NCBI RefSeq assembly: GCF_028688795.1
Contig: NZ_JAQTXM010000005.1
Coordinates: 148,101 to 212,100 of the forward strand
Reading direction: 5' to 3'
Length of the DNA stretch: 64,000 bases
Source: Rhodoferax sp.
GTDB taxonomy: Bacteria; Pseudomonadota; Gammaproteobacteria; Burkholderiales; Burkholderiaceae_C
Part shown: positions 17,756-27,027 of the stretch, in pieces
How the letters are laid out: each line of letters begins with the position of its first letter
Position numbering within the stretch: the first letter of the stretch is position 1
Translations under genes and position numbers: made by a program
Notes under the pieces: generated by a model
The model's database searches: none
Told to the model about the DNA's origin: nothing
What the model saw: the letters and a program-made list of their open reading frames with translations, nothing else

Positions 17756-18259
17756 TTACTCGATTGTCATGGATTTCAGTTGCCAGGCTGATCGCTCGTA
17801 GTAAACCGTGGAACGCAATTCGGCCTTGGTGTCAAACGGGTAAACAATGAACAACGGGCCTTTGGTCTTGACCGGAATCACTTCGTCATTCATTTTGTGG
17901 GCCACGATGACATCAAATTTTTGGGCGTCATCCAGCGGAATGCTGGTTTGGTAGTCGTTCAGCGCAGCGGCCTTGATGATGGTGCCAGTCGCCTTGGCTG
18001 CGGCGAGCACATCGCGCAACAAGGGGCCGGTAAATTTGATGGGTTTTTTGTCCCAAGGTGTCATGGTGGTAAATGTTTGCTGTGGCAGTTTTTCCAGCAT
18101 GGCGAGGTCAAACGCTGCAGCGTTGGCCGTATTTTTTTCAGCAACTTTGCCCGAGATGGACAAAATGATTTTGCCGGTGGCAGGCTGCAAGGCGAAGGCT
18201 GGCAGGTGCAAGGCCAACGAGGCAACACACAGGGTCATTACATGGGCAATAGATTTCAT
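17756..18259 (-). CDS. Periplasmic molybdopterin-oxidoreductase-like protein (COG3915-like)
   Basis: 167 residues from ATG 18259; the frame runs upstream to 18367 without a plausible signal sequence. A signal peptide ([23 protein letters not shown]) leads into a domain with the family pattern: [47 protein letters not shown] and [11 protein letters not shown]. This resembles the sulfite-oxidase (SUOX) fold. The mature part has no Cys to ligate molybdenum, so catalysis is unlikely and ligand sensing is more plausible. It directly precedes hybrid kinase A by 7 bp. Confidence 0.75.
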   Translation of the reverse strand: MKSIAHVMTLCVASLALHLPAFALQPATGKIILSISGKVAEKNTANAAAFDLAMLEKLPQQTFTTMTPWDKKPIKFTGPLLRDVLAAAKATGTIIKAAALNDYQTSIPLDDAQKFDVIVAHKMNDEVIPVKTKGPLFIVYPFDTKAELRSTVYYERSAWQLKSMTIE

Positions 18260-18363
18260 TGGATCTCGATGTAAAAAGTAAGTGGCAAAAGTGTTGAAAA
18301 TTGCAGCTTGCAAGTCTAATTCATTGCCATGAAGTGGCCGCTTGTAGTGACTTGTTTGCGCCG

Positions 18364-21033
18364 TCACCAGACATACGCATGCAGCTTGGCAGTCAATTCA
18401 TCCAAGGCCTGATCAAGTTGCCGCACCGCGCTGGCACAGTCGGCTTGGTCTGCGCGCTTTTCCACCTCTTGCGCCGCGGCCAGGGCGCGCTGCGCGAAAA
18501 ATATACCCACCATGCCCTTGAGCGCGTGGGCGCTGCGTTTGACGGTATCCGCATCGCCTTGGTCCAGGGCGGCGTGCAGTTGCGCGCGTTTCGCTGGTGC
18601 GTCGGTTTGGTAGAGCGCGACCAGTTCATTGAACAGTTCCTGGTCGTTGTCGATGGTTTCACGAAGCTGCTCAAAGTCTGCCACCACCAGCGCGCTGAGG
18701 TCGTGCCGGGCGTCCGGACTGGGCTGGGCGGCCGCGTGGCTTGCTGTACCAACGCGCGGTGCCATGAGCGCATCCAACTCAAGCCACAGGGCGTCGATGT
18801 CGATTGGCTTGGACAAGTAGCCGTCCATGCCGTGATCCAGGCAGGTTTGGCGTGCGCCCTGCAGAGCGTGGGCGGTCATGGCCACAACGGGAATGCGTGA
18901 GCCGCTGACCTGTTCCAGCGCGCGAATGCGTTCGGTGGCCTCGTAGCCGTTCATTTGCGGCATGTCCACGTCCATCAAAATGGCATCAAACGCGCCAGTT
19001 TGCCAATGCGCCACCGCCTCCAGTCCATCATTGGCTACAGTCACGCTGTGGCCTTGCTTTTGTAGCAAAACCGTCGCCAGTCTTTGGTTGACGAGGTTGT
19101 CTTCTGCCACCAGAAGATTGAGTTTGTGGCGGGTTTCCTGCAATGAATGTTGGGTGATCAGGGGGGCAGGCCCCAGCAGAGGCTCACCCAGCGCGGTCAT
19201 GATGGCGTCCAGCAGATCAGACTGGGAAACGGGTTTATACAAGTAACTTGCCACGCCCAGTTGTTTGCAGCGTTCGCCATCGCCGCGTTGGCCTTGCGAG
19301 GTCAGCATCATGACGGTGGTGGTTTTTGGGGGCAGTTGTGCACGCATCTGCTCGGCCAGCTCAAAGCCGTCCATGCCGGGCATTTGCACGTCCAGCAGTG
19401 CCAGCGCATAGGGCTTGCCGGCGTCAGTTGCGCGGCGCAACTCGACTAGAGCAGATGCACCATCAGCGACCGTGGTTGGGCACATCTTCCAGTTGGTCAA
19501 CATGTCACACAGCAGGCGTCGGTTGGTGTGGTTGTCGTCCACTACCAGCACTGGTAGGCCTTTGATTCGGCCTGTTTTTTGGTAGCTGGCCAAGGCATTG
19601 CCGGAACGCGTGGGCAGGTCCAGCGTGAAGTAAAACGTGCTGCCCGCACCCACGGCGCTTTGCAATTGGATTTGCCCGCCCATCAAGTTCACCAGTTGGC
19701 TGGAGATGGTCAACCCCAGGCCAGTGCCGCCATATTTGCGAGTGGTGCTGGTGTCGGCCTGTGAAAACGAGTCAAAGATGGCTTCAAACTTTTCGGGTGC
19801 GATACCAATACCGGTGTCACGCACGCCAAAGCGCAAGCGGGCCTGGCCTTGCGGGGCCCCTTCCTGGGTTTGTACCGAGACCTCGATTTCACCGCGCTCG
19901 GTGAACTTGATGGCGTTACCCACCAGGTTGATGATGATCTGGCGAATGCGCCCGGGGTCGCCCAAGACGCGGTCGGGTACATCAGGGGCCACACGTAGCA
20001 GCAGCTCAAGCCCTTTTTGATGCGCCCGCAAGGCCTGGGATTTCATGGTGTCGCGCAGCATCACTTCCAGTGAAAACTCGATCACTTCCACGTTCAGCTT
20101 TCCGGACTCGATTTTGGAGAAGTCCAGAATGTCATTGATGATGGTCAGCAAGGCGTCGGCGGATGTCTTGACCAAGCCAATGTACTCGCGCTGTTCGGCG
20201 TTCAGGTCGGTGTCAAGCGCCAGGTTGGTCATGCCAATGATGCCGTTCATGGGGGTGCGGATTTCATGGCTCATATTGGCCAGAAAATCACTTTTGACCC
20301 GAGCCATTTGTTCGGCCGCCTCTTTGGCTGCCATCAGTTCCAGCACGCGCTCGTTGGTGGCGCGCGACATGGCGTTAAATGCAGCTCCCAGTTTGCCAAG
20401 CTCGTCATCGCCTTCCTTGACGGGTGCCGGGCTCAGGTTGCCTGCAGCCACTTGCTGGCTGGCGCGCGTCAGGTCTGCCAGGTGGCGCGTCATCCACCAC
20501 ACCAACGCCGTCAACACCAAAAATGACAACAGCAGTTCGCCAAGGGCGATGAGCACACCTTGCGTGAGCAGGCTTTTTTGGGCCAACAGAATGTGTGACA
20601 GGTCCAGACCAAAATGGAGTGTGCCCAGGGGCTGTCCGTGGATGCCGATCGGTTTGCTGACAGCGTAGTCGGACTTGCCGTTTTGGCCGATCAGTGCCAG
20701 GCTATCGTCAGGTTTGGGTAAAGCCTGGCCACTTGCCAAACCACTGCTGGCCATGATGTGGCCTTGCAGGTTGGTCACGGCCAGGTAGCCCACCCCATTT
20801 TCGCTGCGGCTCTCGTCCAGCACAGACTGCACGGTGGCATAGTCGCGCTGGGCCAACGGCGCCACCAACGCTGCTGTGAGCACCGGGGTGATTTGCGCTG
20901 CATGTTGTGCCAGTTGCTCAGTCATGTAGTTGTGCATCAGGCGCGAACTGTTGGACACCAGCACCGTCAGCATCACGGCTTCAATCAACAGCGCCACCAG
21001 CAGCAGCCGGGCACGCACAGAGCGCTGAAACAT
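18364..21033 (-). CDS. Hybrid sensor kinase B (HAMP-HisKA-HATPase-REC-REC-HPt)
   Basis: About 889 residues. TM1 near 8-28, an extracytoplasmic sensor region to about 160, TM2 about 162-186, HAMP ([19 protein letters not shown]). The HisKA His is in NMSHEIRTP (about 256). HATPase is followed by REC1 with [11 protein letters not shown] (about 546), REC2 with LMDVDMP (about 686), and an HPt with SAHALKG (about 835). The PhnD-like gene upstream stops at 21036. A GTG at 21039 overlaps that stop by 4 bp, and ATG at 21033 is 2 bp past it, so the genes are coupled either way. The core is strikingly similar to kinase A, which points to tandem duplication. Confidence 0.93.
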   Translation of the reverse strand: MFQRSVRARLLLVALLIEAVMLTVLVSNSSRLMHNYMTEQLAQHAAQITPVLTAALVAPLAQRDYATVQSVLDESRSENGVGYLAVTNLQGHIMASSGLASGQALPKPDDSLALIGQNGKSDYAVSKPIGIHGQPLGTLHFGLDLSHILLAQKSLLTQGVLIALGELLLSFLVLTALVWWMTRHLADLTRASQQVAAGNLSPAPVKEGDDELGKLGAAFNAMSRATNERVLELMAAKEAAEQMARVKSDFLANMSHEIRTPMNGIIGMTNLALDTDLNAEQREYIGLVKTSADALLTIINDILDFSKIESGKLNVEVIEFSLEVMLRDTMKSQALRAHQKGLELLLRVAPDVPDRVLGDPGRIRQIIINLVGNAIKFTERGEIEVSVQTQEGAPQGQARLRFGVRDTGIGIAPEKFEAIFDSFSQADTSTTRKYGGTGLGLTISSQLVNLMGGQIQLQSAVGAGSTFYFTLDLPTRSGNALASYQKTGRIKGLPVLVVDDNHTNRRLLCDMLTNWKMCPTTVADGASALVELRRATDAGKPYALALLDVQMPGMDGFELAEQMRAQLPPKTTTVMMLTSQGQRGDGERCKQLGVASYLYKPVSQSDLLDAIMTALGEPLLGPAPLITQHSLQETRHKLNLLVAEDNLVNQRLATVLLQKQGHSVTVANDGLEAVAHWQTGAFDAILMDVDMPQMNGYEATERIRALEQVSGSRIPVVAMTAHALQGARQTCLDHGMDGYLSKPIDIDALWLELDALMAPRVGTASHAAAQPSPDARHDLSALVVADFEQLRETIDNDQELFNELVALYQTDAPAKRAQLHAALDQGDADTVKRSAHALKGMVGIFFAQRALAAAQEVEKRADQADCASAVRQLDQALDELTAKLHAYVW

Positions 21034-21035
21034 GA

Positions 21036-21866
21036 TCACTTCAGGGTTGCGCGAACTTCAGACGCGTAAGGGTCCATGGCGTCGAGTTCTTTGGGTTTGA
21101 GTGCGCGGTAGCCATCGAGTTTGTACCTGGCAAAGTAAGTTTTGCCGGCCTCGCTTTGGGCAAAACTTTGCAGTGCAGCCTCAAGCGCCGGTTTGCGTGC
21201 CAGTTGCTGGCGGTTGAGGACATAAACCCGCCCGGCCATGGGCTCGCTGATGACCAGAAAGCGCAGCTGCGCCTGCAAATCTCGTGGCAGGCTTTGGTAA
21301 TTGGCCATTGACGTAAATCCGGCAGCGGCCTGGCCTTCTAGCACCAGATGCACCACACTGTCTGAGGCACTGACGTAACGCAGTGGCTGACTCAAACTGT
21401 TTTTCTTGAGCCAGTGCTGGCCCCACAATGTGACGAGTGAAGTGGGCGACAAGCCCAGCACAGGCTTGTCTTTGAGGTCTTCGGGCCGACGAATCGGTCC
21501 GTTGCCTGCCACCAGTGCCACGGCTCGAAATTCAGCGCTGTAGGTCAGCAGCGGGGTGTAATTGGCATCAAGCTGCGCCAATCTGGCTTGGTGGCCGGTG
21601 GTCACTGCCAGGTCGTAGTCCTGGTGCATCAGACGCTGGGCAAACTCGGTAAAGTCAGGCGCTGTGACCACTTCCACCGGCACGCCCAGTGCTTTTTCAA
21701 GGTGCAGACGCAGGGGCTGGTACATCTCCAAAATAACGCGGGCGCTGGTGTGCGGCGCAATCCCCAGCCGAAACGGTTGTTGTTGCACTGGTTGTGCTTG
21801 TACCTGGAGGGTAAACAGCAGCGCGCTGACCATGAATAAACGACGAGAACTTGAAGGTGTGTGCAT
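21036..21866 (-). CDS. PhnD-like periplasmic phosphonate/phosphite-binding protein
   Basis: 276 residues from ATG 21866. A signal peptide ends near LQVQAQP. The mature protein has the PhnD/type 2 periplasmic-binding fold: [28 protein letters not shown], then the [14 protein letters not shown] and [17 protein letters not shown] lobes. No ABC permease or ATPase lies nearby. Instead the gene is coupled to hybrid kinase B, so it probably presents a ligand to the kinase sensor domain rather than feeding a transporter. The true ligand is unknown. Confidence 0.85.
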   Translation of the reverse strand: MHTPSSSRRLFMVSALLFTLQVQAQPVQQQPFRLGIAPHTSARVILEMYQPLRLHLEKALGVPVEVVTAPDFTEFAQRLMHQDYDLAVTTGHQARLAQLDANYTPLLTYSAEFRAVALVAGNGPIRRPEDLKDKPVLGLSPTSLVTLWGQHWLKKNSLSQPLRYVSASDSVVHLVLEGQAAAGFTSMANYQSLPRDLQAQLRFLVISEPMAGRVYVLNRQQLARKPALEAALQSFAQSEAGKTYFARYKLDGYRALKPKELDAMDPYASEVRATLK

Positions 21867-21930
21867 GGGAGTGAAGCCTAGTGTGGTGGTGACGTTTGGC
21901 TGCCCTGGCAATTGCCGCAGGCGCTGTGTT

Positions 21931-22968
21931 TCACATCTGGTTCATGGGGCGGCTTGTCTGGTCATCGTCCGCGAAGCGGGCCTTGATGGCCAAAATGGCG
22001 TCAAAGTCAGTGAAGAAGGCGGCGACACAGGCAGGGTCAAAATGCCCACCAGCGCTTTCTTTAAGCAGTTTAGAGGCATCTTCCACCGACCAGGCCTTTT
22101 TGTAGGGTCGCTCGGAGGTGAGGGCGTCAAACACGTCTGCCACGGCTACGATGCGGCCAAACAGGGGAATGTCATTGCCCTTGAGGCCACGCGGGTAACC
22201 GCTGCCATCAAATTTTTCGTGGTGTGTGTGGGCAATTTCAGCGGCCACTTTCATCAGGGCTGAGCTGTTGGCCTCAAGGATTTCGTAACCAATCACGGCG
22301 TGCAATTTCATCACGTCAAATTCTTCGGGCGTGAGTTTTCCAGGTTTGAGCAAGATCATGTCCGGTGTGCCGACCTTGCCGATGTCGTGCATGGGGGCAG
22401 CCTGCAGAAGCAGGTCTTGTTGGTCTTCGGGCAGGCCGAGCACCCGGGCAATGTGTTTGGAGTAATGCGCCATGCGCAAAATGTGGGCACCGGTTTCGGG
22501 GTCGCGGTATTCGGCGGCTTTGGCCAGACAAAAAATGGTTTCACGTTCTTGTTCCACCAGTTTGGCTGTGGCTTTTCGCACCTCTTCTGCCAGGTGCTTG
22601 TGGCTGCGGTTCAGGGCCAGCATGTTTTTTGCGCGGGCCAAAAACTCGGTGTTGTTGATGGGTTTGTTTAAAAAATCGGTCACACCGATGTCCAGGGCTT
22701 GGTGGCGCAGCGCCAATTCGTGGTTGGCGGTGACCATGAGCACCGGGGTGTCGGGGTACTTCACACGAAAGCTTTTAACCAGATCGGTGCCGCTGAGCCC
22801 AGGCATCATGTAATCAACAACGACCAGGTCGGGGTCGTTGGCCAGGCACCAGTCCAGCGCCGCCAGCGGGTCGGTAAAACACACGGCCTCGGCTTCGGCG
22901 AGCTTCAGCACCAGGTGCTTGAGCAGGGTGACGTTCATTTGCACGTCATCAACAATCACAACTTTCAT
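21931..22968 (-). CDS. Response regulator with HD-GYP phosphodiesterase domain
   Basis: 345 residues from ATG 22968, GGAG ~8 bp upstream. The N-terminal receiver (VVIVDDVQMN; Asp in VVVDYMMPG, about 58; KPIN) joins through a coiled helix to an HD-GYP domain. The metal site is HDIGKVG (about 204), then HHEKFDGSGYPRGLKG containing the GYP. HD-GYP proteins hydrolyse c-di-GMP. It is encoded just upstream of the PhnD/kinase B pair and is a likely output of their phosphorelay. The two GGDEF proteins in the window supply opposing activity. Confidence 0.93.
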   Translation of the reverse strand: MKVVIVDDVQMNVTLLKHLVLKLAEAEAVCFTDPLAALDWCLANDPDLVVVDYMMPGLSGTDLVKSFRVKYPDTPVLMVTANHELALRHQALDIGVTDFLNKPINNTEFLARAKNMLALNRSHKHLAEEVRKATAKLVEQERETIFCLAKAAEYRDPETGAHILRMAHYSKHIARVLGLPEDQQDLLLQAAPMHDIGKVGTPDMILLKPGKLTPEEFDVMKLHAVIGYEILEANSSALMKVAAEIAHTHHEKFDGSGYPRGLKGNDIPLFGRIVAVADVFDALTSERPYKKAWSVEDASKLLKESAGGHFDPACVAAFFTDFDAILAIKARFADDDQTSRPMNQM

Positions 22969-23097
22969 GGGAACTCCAACGCATATTTGGGCCGCAGACA
23001 CACAGCTAATTTACTGCAGTTTTAGGTGCATCGAGCGGTTCGGGCCGGCGCATCTGTCAATTTGCGGCGTGCCGTTTGCGCTTCATACAATCTGCGC

Positions 23098-23928
23098 ATG
23101 AATTTTTTAGACCTATTGCGCCAGGCAGAGCGCCAAAACTCTTCCATGTTGTGCGTCGGGCTGGACCCCGAGCCTGCTAAATTCCCCGTCGCTTTCAAAG
23201 ACGATGCCAGCAAAATTTACGACTTTTGTGCAGCCATAGTGGACGCTACGGCCGACCTGGTGAGCGCCTTCAAGCCACAAATTGCCTACTTTGCCGCCAA
23301 CCGCGCTGAAGACCAATTGGAGCGCCTGATGGCCCACATGCGCCGTGCTGCGCCCGGCGTGCCGATCATTCTGGATGCCAAGCGCGGCGATATTGGCAGC
23401 ACCGCAGAGCAATACGCAAAAGAGGCGTTTGAGCGTTATGGTGCCGACGCCGTCACTTTGTCGCCATTCATGGGCTTTGACACCATTGCGCCGTATTTGA
23501 AATACCACGGCAAAGGGGCGTTTTTGCTGTGCCGCACCTCCAACCCCGGTGGTGATGATTTCCAGAACCAGCGCCTCGCCACGGTGCCCGGTGAGCCGCG
23601 CCTGTATGAACACATTGCGCAGTTGGCGCAGGGGCCGTGGAACCTGAACGGTCAGCTTGGGCTGGTGGTGGGCGCCACTTATCCGGCTGAGATCGAGCGG
23701 GTGCGTGCGCTGGCACCAACGCTGCCGCTGCTGATTCCGGGCGTAGGCGCCCAAGGTGGTGATGCGCTGGCGACCGTGCGTGCAGGTTGGCGCGAGGCGG
23801 GCCCCATTGTCGTGAATTCATCGCGGGCGGTGTTGTATGCCTCCCATGGCGCTGACTTTGCAGCGGCTGCCCGGCAAGAGGCGATCAGAACGCGTGATGT
23901 GTTGCAGGCCGCAAAGGCTGCGGCGTAA
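23098..23928 (+). CDS. pyrF: Orotidine 5'-phosphate decarboxylase PyrF (type 2)
   Basis: 276 residues from ATG 23098; the frame continues upstream to 23026 but similarity begins here. It is the last step of UMP synthesis. MLCVGLDPEP is the N-terminal substrate strand. The catalytic Lys-Asp set lies in LDAKRGDIGSTAEQYA (K..D.K-type array of type 2 OMPDC). The longer ~270-residue form with SPFMGFDTIAPY is typical of the PyrF_2 subfamily. It stands alone on the plus strand inside the signalling block. Confidence 0.95.
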   Translation: MNFLDLLRQAERQNSSMLCVGLDPEPAKFPVAFKDDASKIYDFCAAIVDATADLVSAFKPQIAYFAANRAEDQLERLMAHMRRAAPGVPIILDAKRGDIGSTAEQYAKEAFERYGADAVTLSPFMGFDTIAPYLKYHGKGAFLLCRTSNPGGDDFQNQRLATVPGEPRLYEHIAQLAQGPWNLNGQLGLVVGATYPAEIERVRALAPTLPLLIPGVGAQGGDALATVRAGWREAGPIVVNSSRAVLYASHGADFAAAARQEAIRTRDVLQAAKAAA

Positions 23929-23981
23929 AGTTCACCGGAACAAAAGATCGGCAGACCGGTGGATGGGTGACGCAGGTGCGT

Positions 23982-24383
23982 TCATCCATCACTACCGACC
24001 AGCTCGGCCAGCACGTCTTTCAGGCGCTGCGATGAAATTGGCTTGATCAGCACGGCGTTGAAGCCATTGGCCAAAAAACGCTGGGTGTCATCAGAGCCCG
24101 CGTGCGCGGTATAAGCGACAATTTTCAGGCTGCCAAAGGCAGGGTTGGCGCGCAGTTGCTCGCATACCGACTCGCCGCACAGGTCAGGCATGCTGATGTC
24201 AAGCAGCAGCACATCCACCGGCGGGTTGTTGGCCAGCCACTCAAGCGCGGCCAGGCCACCATCCGTCTCAAAGGTTTGCCAGCCCATGCGCGACAAAAAG
24301 GCGATGGCCAGCTTGCGGTTCAGCATCACGTCGTCTACCACCAGCACCCGGCGTGAGGCGTTTACAGTTTCTATGCTTGTCAT
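23982..24383 (-). CDS. Single-domain response regulator
   Basis: 133 residues, a receiver only: VLVVDDVMLNRK with the acidic pair, phosphoacceptor Asp in LLLDISMPDLCG (about 70), and KPIS near the end. There is no output domain, so it is a phosphate shuttle or protein-binding regulator. It starts 3 bp after the Cache kinase gene and is surely its partner. Confidence 0.9.
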   Translation of the reverse strand: MTSIETVNASRRVLVVDDVMLNRKLAIAFLSRMGWQTFETDGGLAALEWLANNPPVDVLLLDISMPDLCGESVCEQLRANPAFGSLKIVAYTAHAGSDDTQRFLANGFNAVLIKPISSQRLKDVLAELVGSDG

Positions 24384-24386
24384 TTT

Positions 24387-26930
24387 TCAGGCGATGTTGG
24401 AGTCGTTGGCGGCGGGCAAATCCACATAAAAGGTGGAGCCTTCGCCGGGGCTGGAGGTTACGCCAATCTGTCCGCCCATGCGTTGCACCAGTTCTTTGGC
24501 CAGCGTCAGGCCCAGGCCGGTGCCCTGTTGGCTGCGCGTGACGAAGGCTTCAGTCTGGCGAAATTTCTCAAAAATAAGTTGCAGGTCGTCCGGTTTGATG
24601 CCCACGCCGGTGTCTTGCACCTCAATGCGAACGCGATCGCCCACTTGCGCCGCACGCACCAGAACGCCGCCCTGCGTGGTGAATTTGAGTGCATTGCTGG
24701 TCAGGTTCAGCAACACCTGGCGCAGCCGCACAGGGTCTGCAAATACCAGCGGGGGCAGGGCGTCAGCTTGCAATTCAATGCGCAGGTCTTTCGACTTGGC
24801 ATGCCCCAACTCCAACCCAACCACCTCGGTCAACAAGCTCGGCAGGTCAACCTGGGCCAGGTTGAAGTCCATGCGGCCCGCCTCAATTTTGGCCAAATCC
24901 AGCACGTCGGTCACCAGGGTCAGCAAATGCTCGCCACTGGCGCGGATGGTTTTGGCATAGTCGCGCTGCGCGGGGTCTTCCAGCTCCAGCTCCAGCAGTT
25001 CGGCGTAGCCCAAAATGCCATTCAAGGGGGTGCGTAGCTCATGCGACATGTTGGCCAAAAATTCGCTTTTCAGGCGGTTGGCTTGCTCTGCTGCCTGGCG
25101 TGCGTCGTCCAGGCGACCAAACGAGTGTTGCACCTCGCTTGCCATGTGGTTGAAAGACTTGGCCAGTTCGGCCATTTCGTCTTTGCCGCGCACCTCTAGC
25201 CGGTGCGACAAATCGCCGCCTTGAAAACGGCTGATGCCAGCACTCATCTCGGTGATGCGCCGGGTCAGTGCGCTGGCCATCCAGATGGCAATCGCAATCA
25301 CCAGCGCAATCATCACCAACGTAGAGGCTGTCAAACCCAGTGCGGTGTTGCGCAAGCGCGTGCTGATGGTGTTTTGCAGACCTTCTCTCTCTTGCTTGGA
25401 GGCGACATCTGCCTTGGCAATCAAGGCGTCGATGCGTTTGCCCGACTCGGTGGCGGCTTTATGGAAGTCGTCCACATTTGCCCCAATGGTGACATAACCA
25501 AATCCGCGTTTGCTTTGGGCATAGGGGCCGGTGTAATACGGAATGGTGGCAGCCGTGGTGAGCTTCCACAGGCCAGAGAAAAAGATCGCAAACGAGCCCG
25601 AGTCGCCGTGCTCGGTGAGCGCATCCCAGCCGTGGCATTGGGGTGAAAAGTTCAGGTAGCGGCAGTCCAGCGCCACGCTGCCTGATTTGCTGGACTCGGG
25701 GGCCGGCTTGCGTTTGAGTGACTGGTCTTGAAAGGCCAGCACGCCGGGCTGGAACTCATGCCAGGGCTTGCCGCTGGCTTGCCAACTGGCCCACAGCTCC
25801 TGGTCCATCCAGGGGGCGGCGGGCTGTCCGGTCTGGGGGTCATAACCCACGATGAAATAGTCGCGCGGGTGTGCAATGGCGCGGCTCTTGCTGTCCCACA
25901 TGAAGGCGTAATTGCCTGATGCGGGGTCGGCAATCGGGGCAAAACGGTCTGGCGTGGGGCGCACTTTATTGGTGAAGGCCATCAAGTGGGCATGGTCCAG
26001 CGCCAGTGTGACGTAGCCCACCACACGGCCACCTTTTTGTACCGGGGTGGCCCAACGCACAATGCCTTGAAAGCGTTTGCCCACCGGGTTTTCCAGGCCG
26101 GCGTAGCCTGAGGCCTCGGGGGTAAAAGGTTTTTTAAGTTCTTCGGCGCGGGCCTTGGTGTAGGGGCCAATCCATTGGGTCGGCACGTAGGCGCCGATCA
26201 CCTCCGAGACATAAATCTCACCGGGCTTGAGCTTGGTCAACGCCGGCCAGTAGGTTTCTGCCTTGACAAAGGTGTTTTCGCGCACGCTGACATCGCGCAA
26301 GCCAGGAGCCAGCAAACTGCCTTGTGTGACCTTGATTTTTTCAAGCCCATTGAGGCCGATGAAGCTCATTTCCAGAAACAGTGGGCGCTGCGTGGCCAGC
26401 CCATAGTTTTCTGGCAATCGGGTATGAAAATCTTTGGCGTTGTCTGGCAGGGGGGCACGCACCTGGTTTTCTGGCTTGAAAGGCTCGGCTGGCACCCAAG
26501 ATTTGCCGTCTTCACTGGGTACGTAGCGGCCGTGGCCAACAAGCTCGCGCGTGTGGCCGGTGATGAAACGCCGGTAGCCGGCGTCGGCGGGTTCCAGATC
26601 AGCGGCTTGCAGCAGGTCTTTGTCGCGGTCGTATAAAAAGTCGGCCACTTGACGGGCCAAATCGGTGGTCAGTGACTCAATGGCCTCGCGCGAGCGCTCG
26701 TCCAGTGCCCGCACGGCGTCGTCGTTGGCGGTTTTGCCAGTTTGCTGCTGCGTGATGCGCATCGCATCGGCCATTTGCACGGCACGGGTGGACACGCCGT
26801 GGCCCAGGTCTTGCACGGCTTGCCAGGCGTACCAGGCCAGCAGCACCAGCGGCACCACCTTGATGGCCACAAAAATGACAATCAGTTTTGCGCGCAGGCC
26901 CAGTTGCTCGAAAAATCGCGGGGTTTGCAT
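24387..26930 (-). CDS. Cache-domain sensor histidine kinase
   Basis: 847 residues. TM1 is about 15-38. A large extracytoplasmic region (about 40-545) resembles the double-Cache sensors that bind small molecules, including an FGYVTIGANVDDFHKAA end. TM2 is about 548-572, then HAMP, HisKA with the His in NMSHELRTP (about 630), and HATPase (DTGVGI, GTGLGL). There is no receiver in the chain; the next gene encodes a separate one. The chemoreceptor gene lies upstream, with a dispersed element between them. Confidence 0.92.
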   Translation of the reverse strand: MQTPRFFEQLGLRAKLIVIFVAIKVVPLVLLAWYAWQAVQDLGHGVSTRAVQMADAMRITQQQTGKTANDDAVRALDERSREAIESLTTDLARQVADFLYDRDKDLLQAADLEPADAGYRRFITGHTRELVGHGRYVPSEDGKSWVPAEPFKPENQVRAPLPDNAKDFHTRLPENYGLATQRPLFLEMSFIGLNGLEKIKVTQGSLLAPGLRDVSVRENTFVKAETYWPALTKLKPGEIYVSEVIGAYVPTQWIGPYTKARAEELKKPFTPEASGYAGLENPVGKRFQGIVRWATPVQKGGRVVGYVTLALDHAHLMAFTNKVRPTPDRFAPIADPASGNYAFMWDSKSRAIAHPRDYFIVGYDPQTGQPAAPWMDQELWASWQASGKPWHEFQPGVLAFQDQSLKRKPAPESSKSGSVALDCRYLNFSPQCHGWDALTEHGDSGSFAIFFSGLWKLTTAATIPYYTGPYAQSKRGFGYVTIGANVDDFHKAATESGKRIDALIAKADVASKQEREGLQNTISTRLRNTALGLTASTLVMIALVIAIAIWMASALTRRITEMSAGISRFQGGDLSHRLEVRGKDEMAELAKSFNHMASEVQHSFGRLDDARQAAEQANRLKSEFLANMSHELRTPLNGILGYAELLELELEDPAQRDYAKTIRASGEHLLTLVTDVLDLAKIEAGRMDFNLAQVDLPSLLTEVVGLELGHAKSKDLRIELQADALPPLVFADPVRLRQVLLNLTSNALKFTTQGGVLVRAAQVGDRVRIEVQDTGVGIKPDDLQLIFEKFRQTEAFVTRSQQGTGLGLTLAKELVQRMGGQIGVTSSPGEGSTFYVDLPAANDSNIA

Positions 26931-26970
26931 GGGGTTGTTCCGGTACGACTTGGTGGTGTTCTTCTTATAT

Positions 26971-27025
26971 GCTATTTAAAAAATAGCTACTCACGCTTTA
27001 TTAATAAGGGCTAGAAGCCAATTTA
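26971..27025 (+). repeat. Dispersed element between chemoreceptor and Cache-kinase genes
   Basis: A full-length copy: GCTATTTAAAAAATAGCT, ACTCACGC, AATAAGGGCTAGAAGCC, AATTTA. It is intergenic. Confidence 0.85.
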
Positions 27026-27027
27026 TC

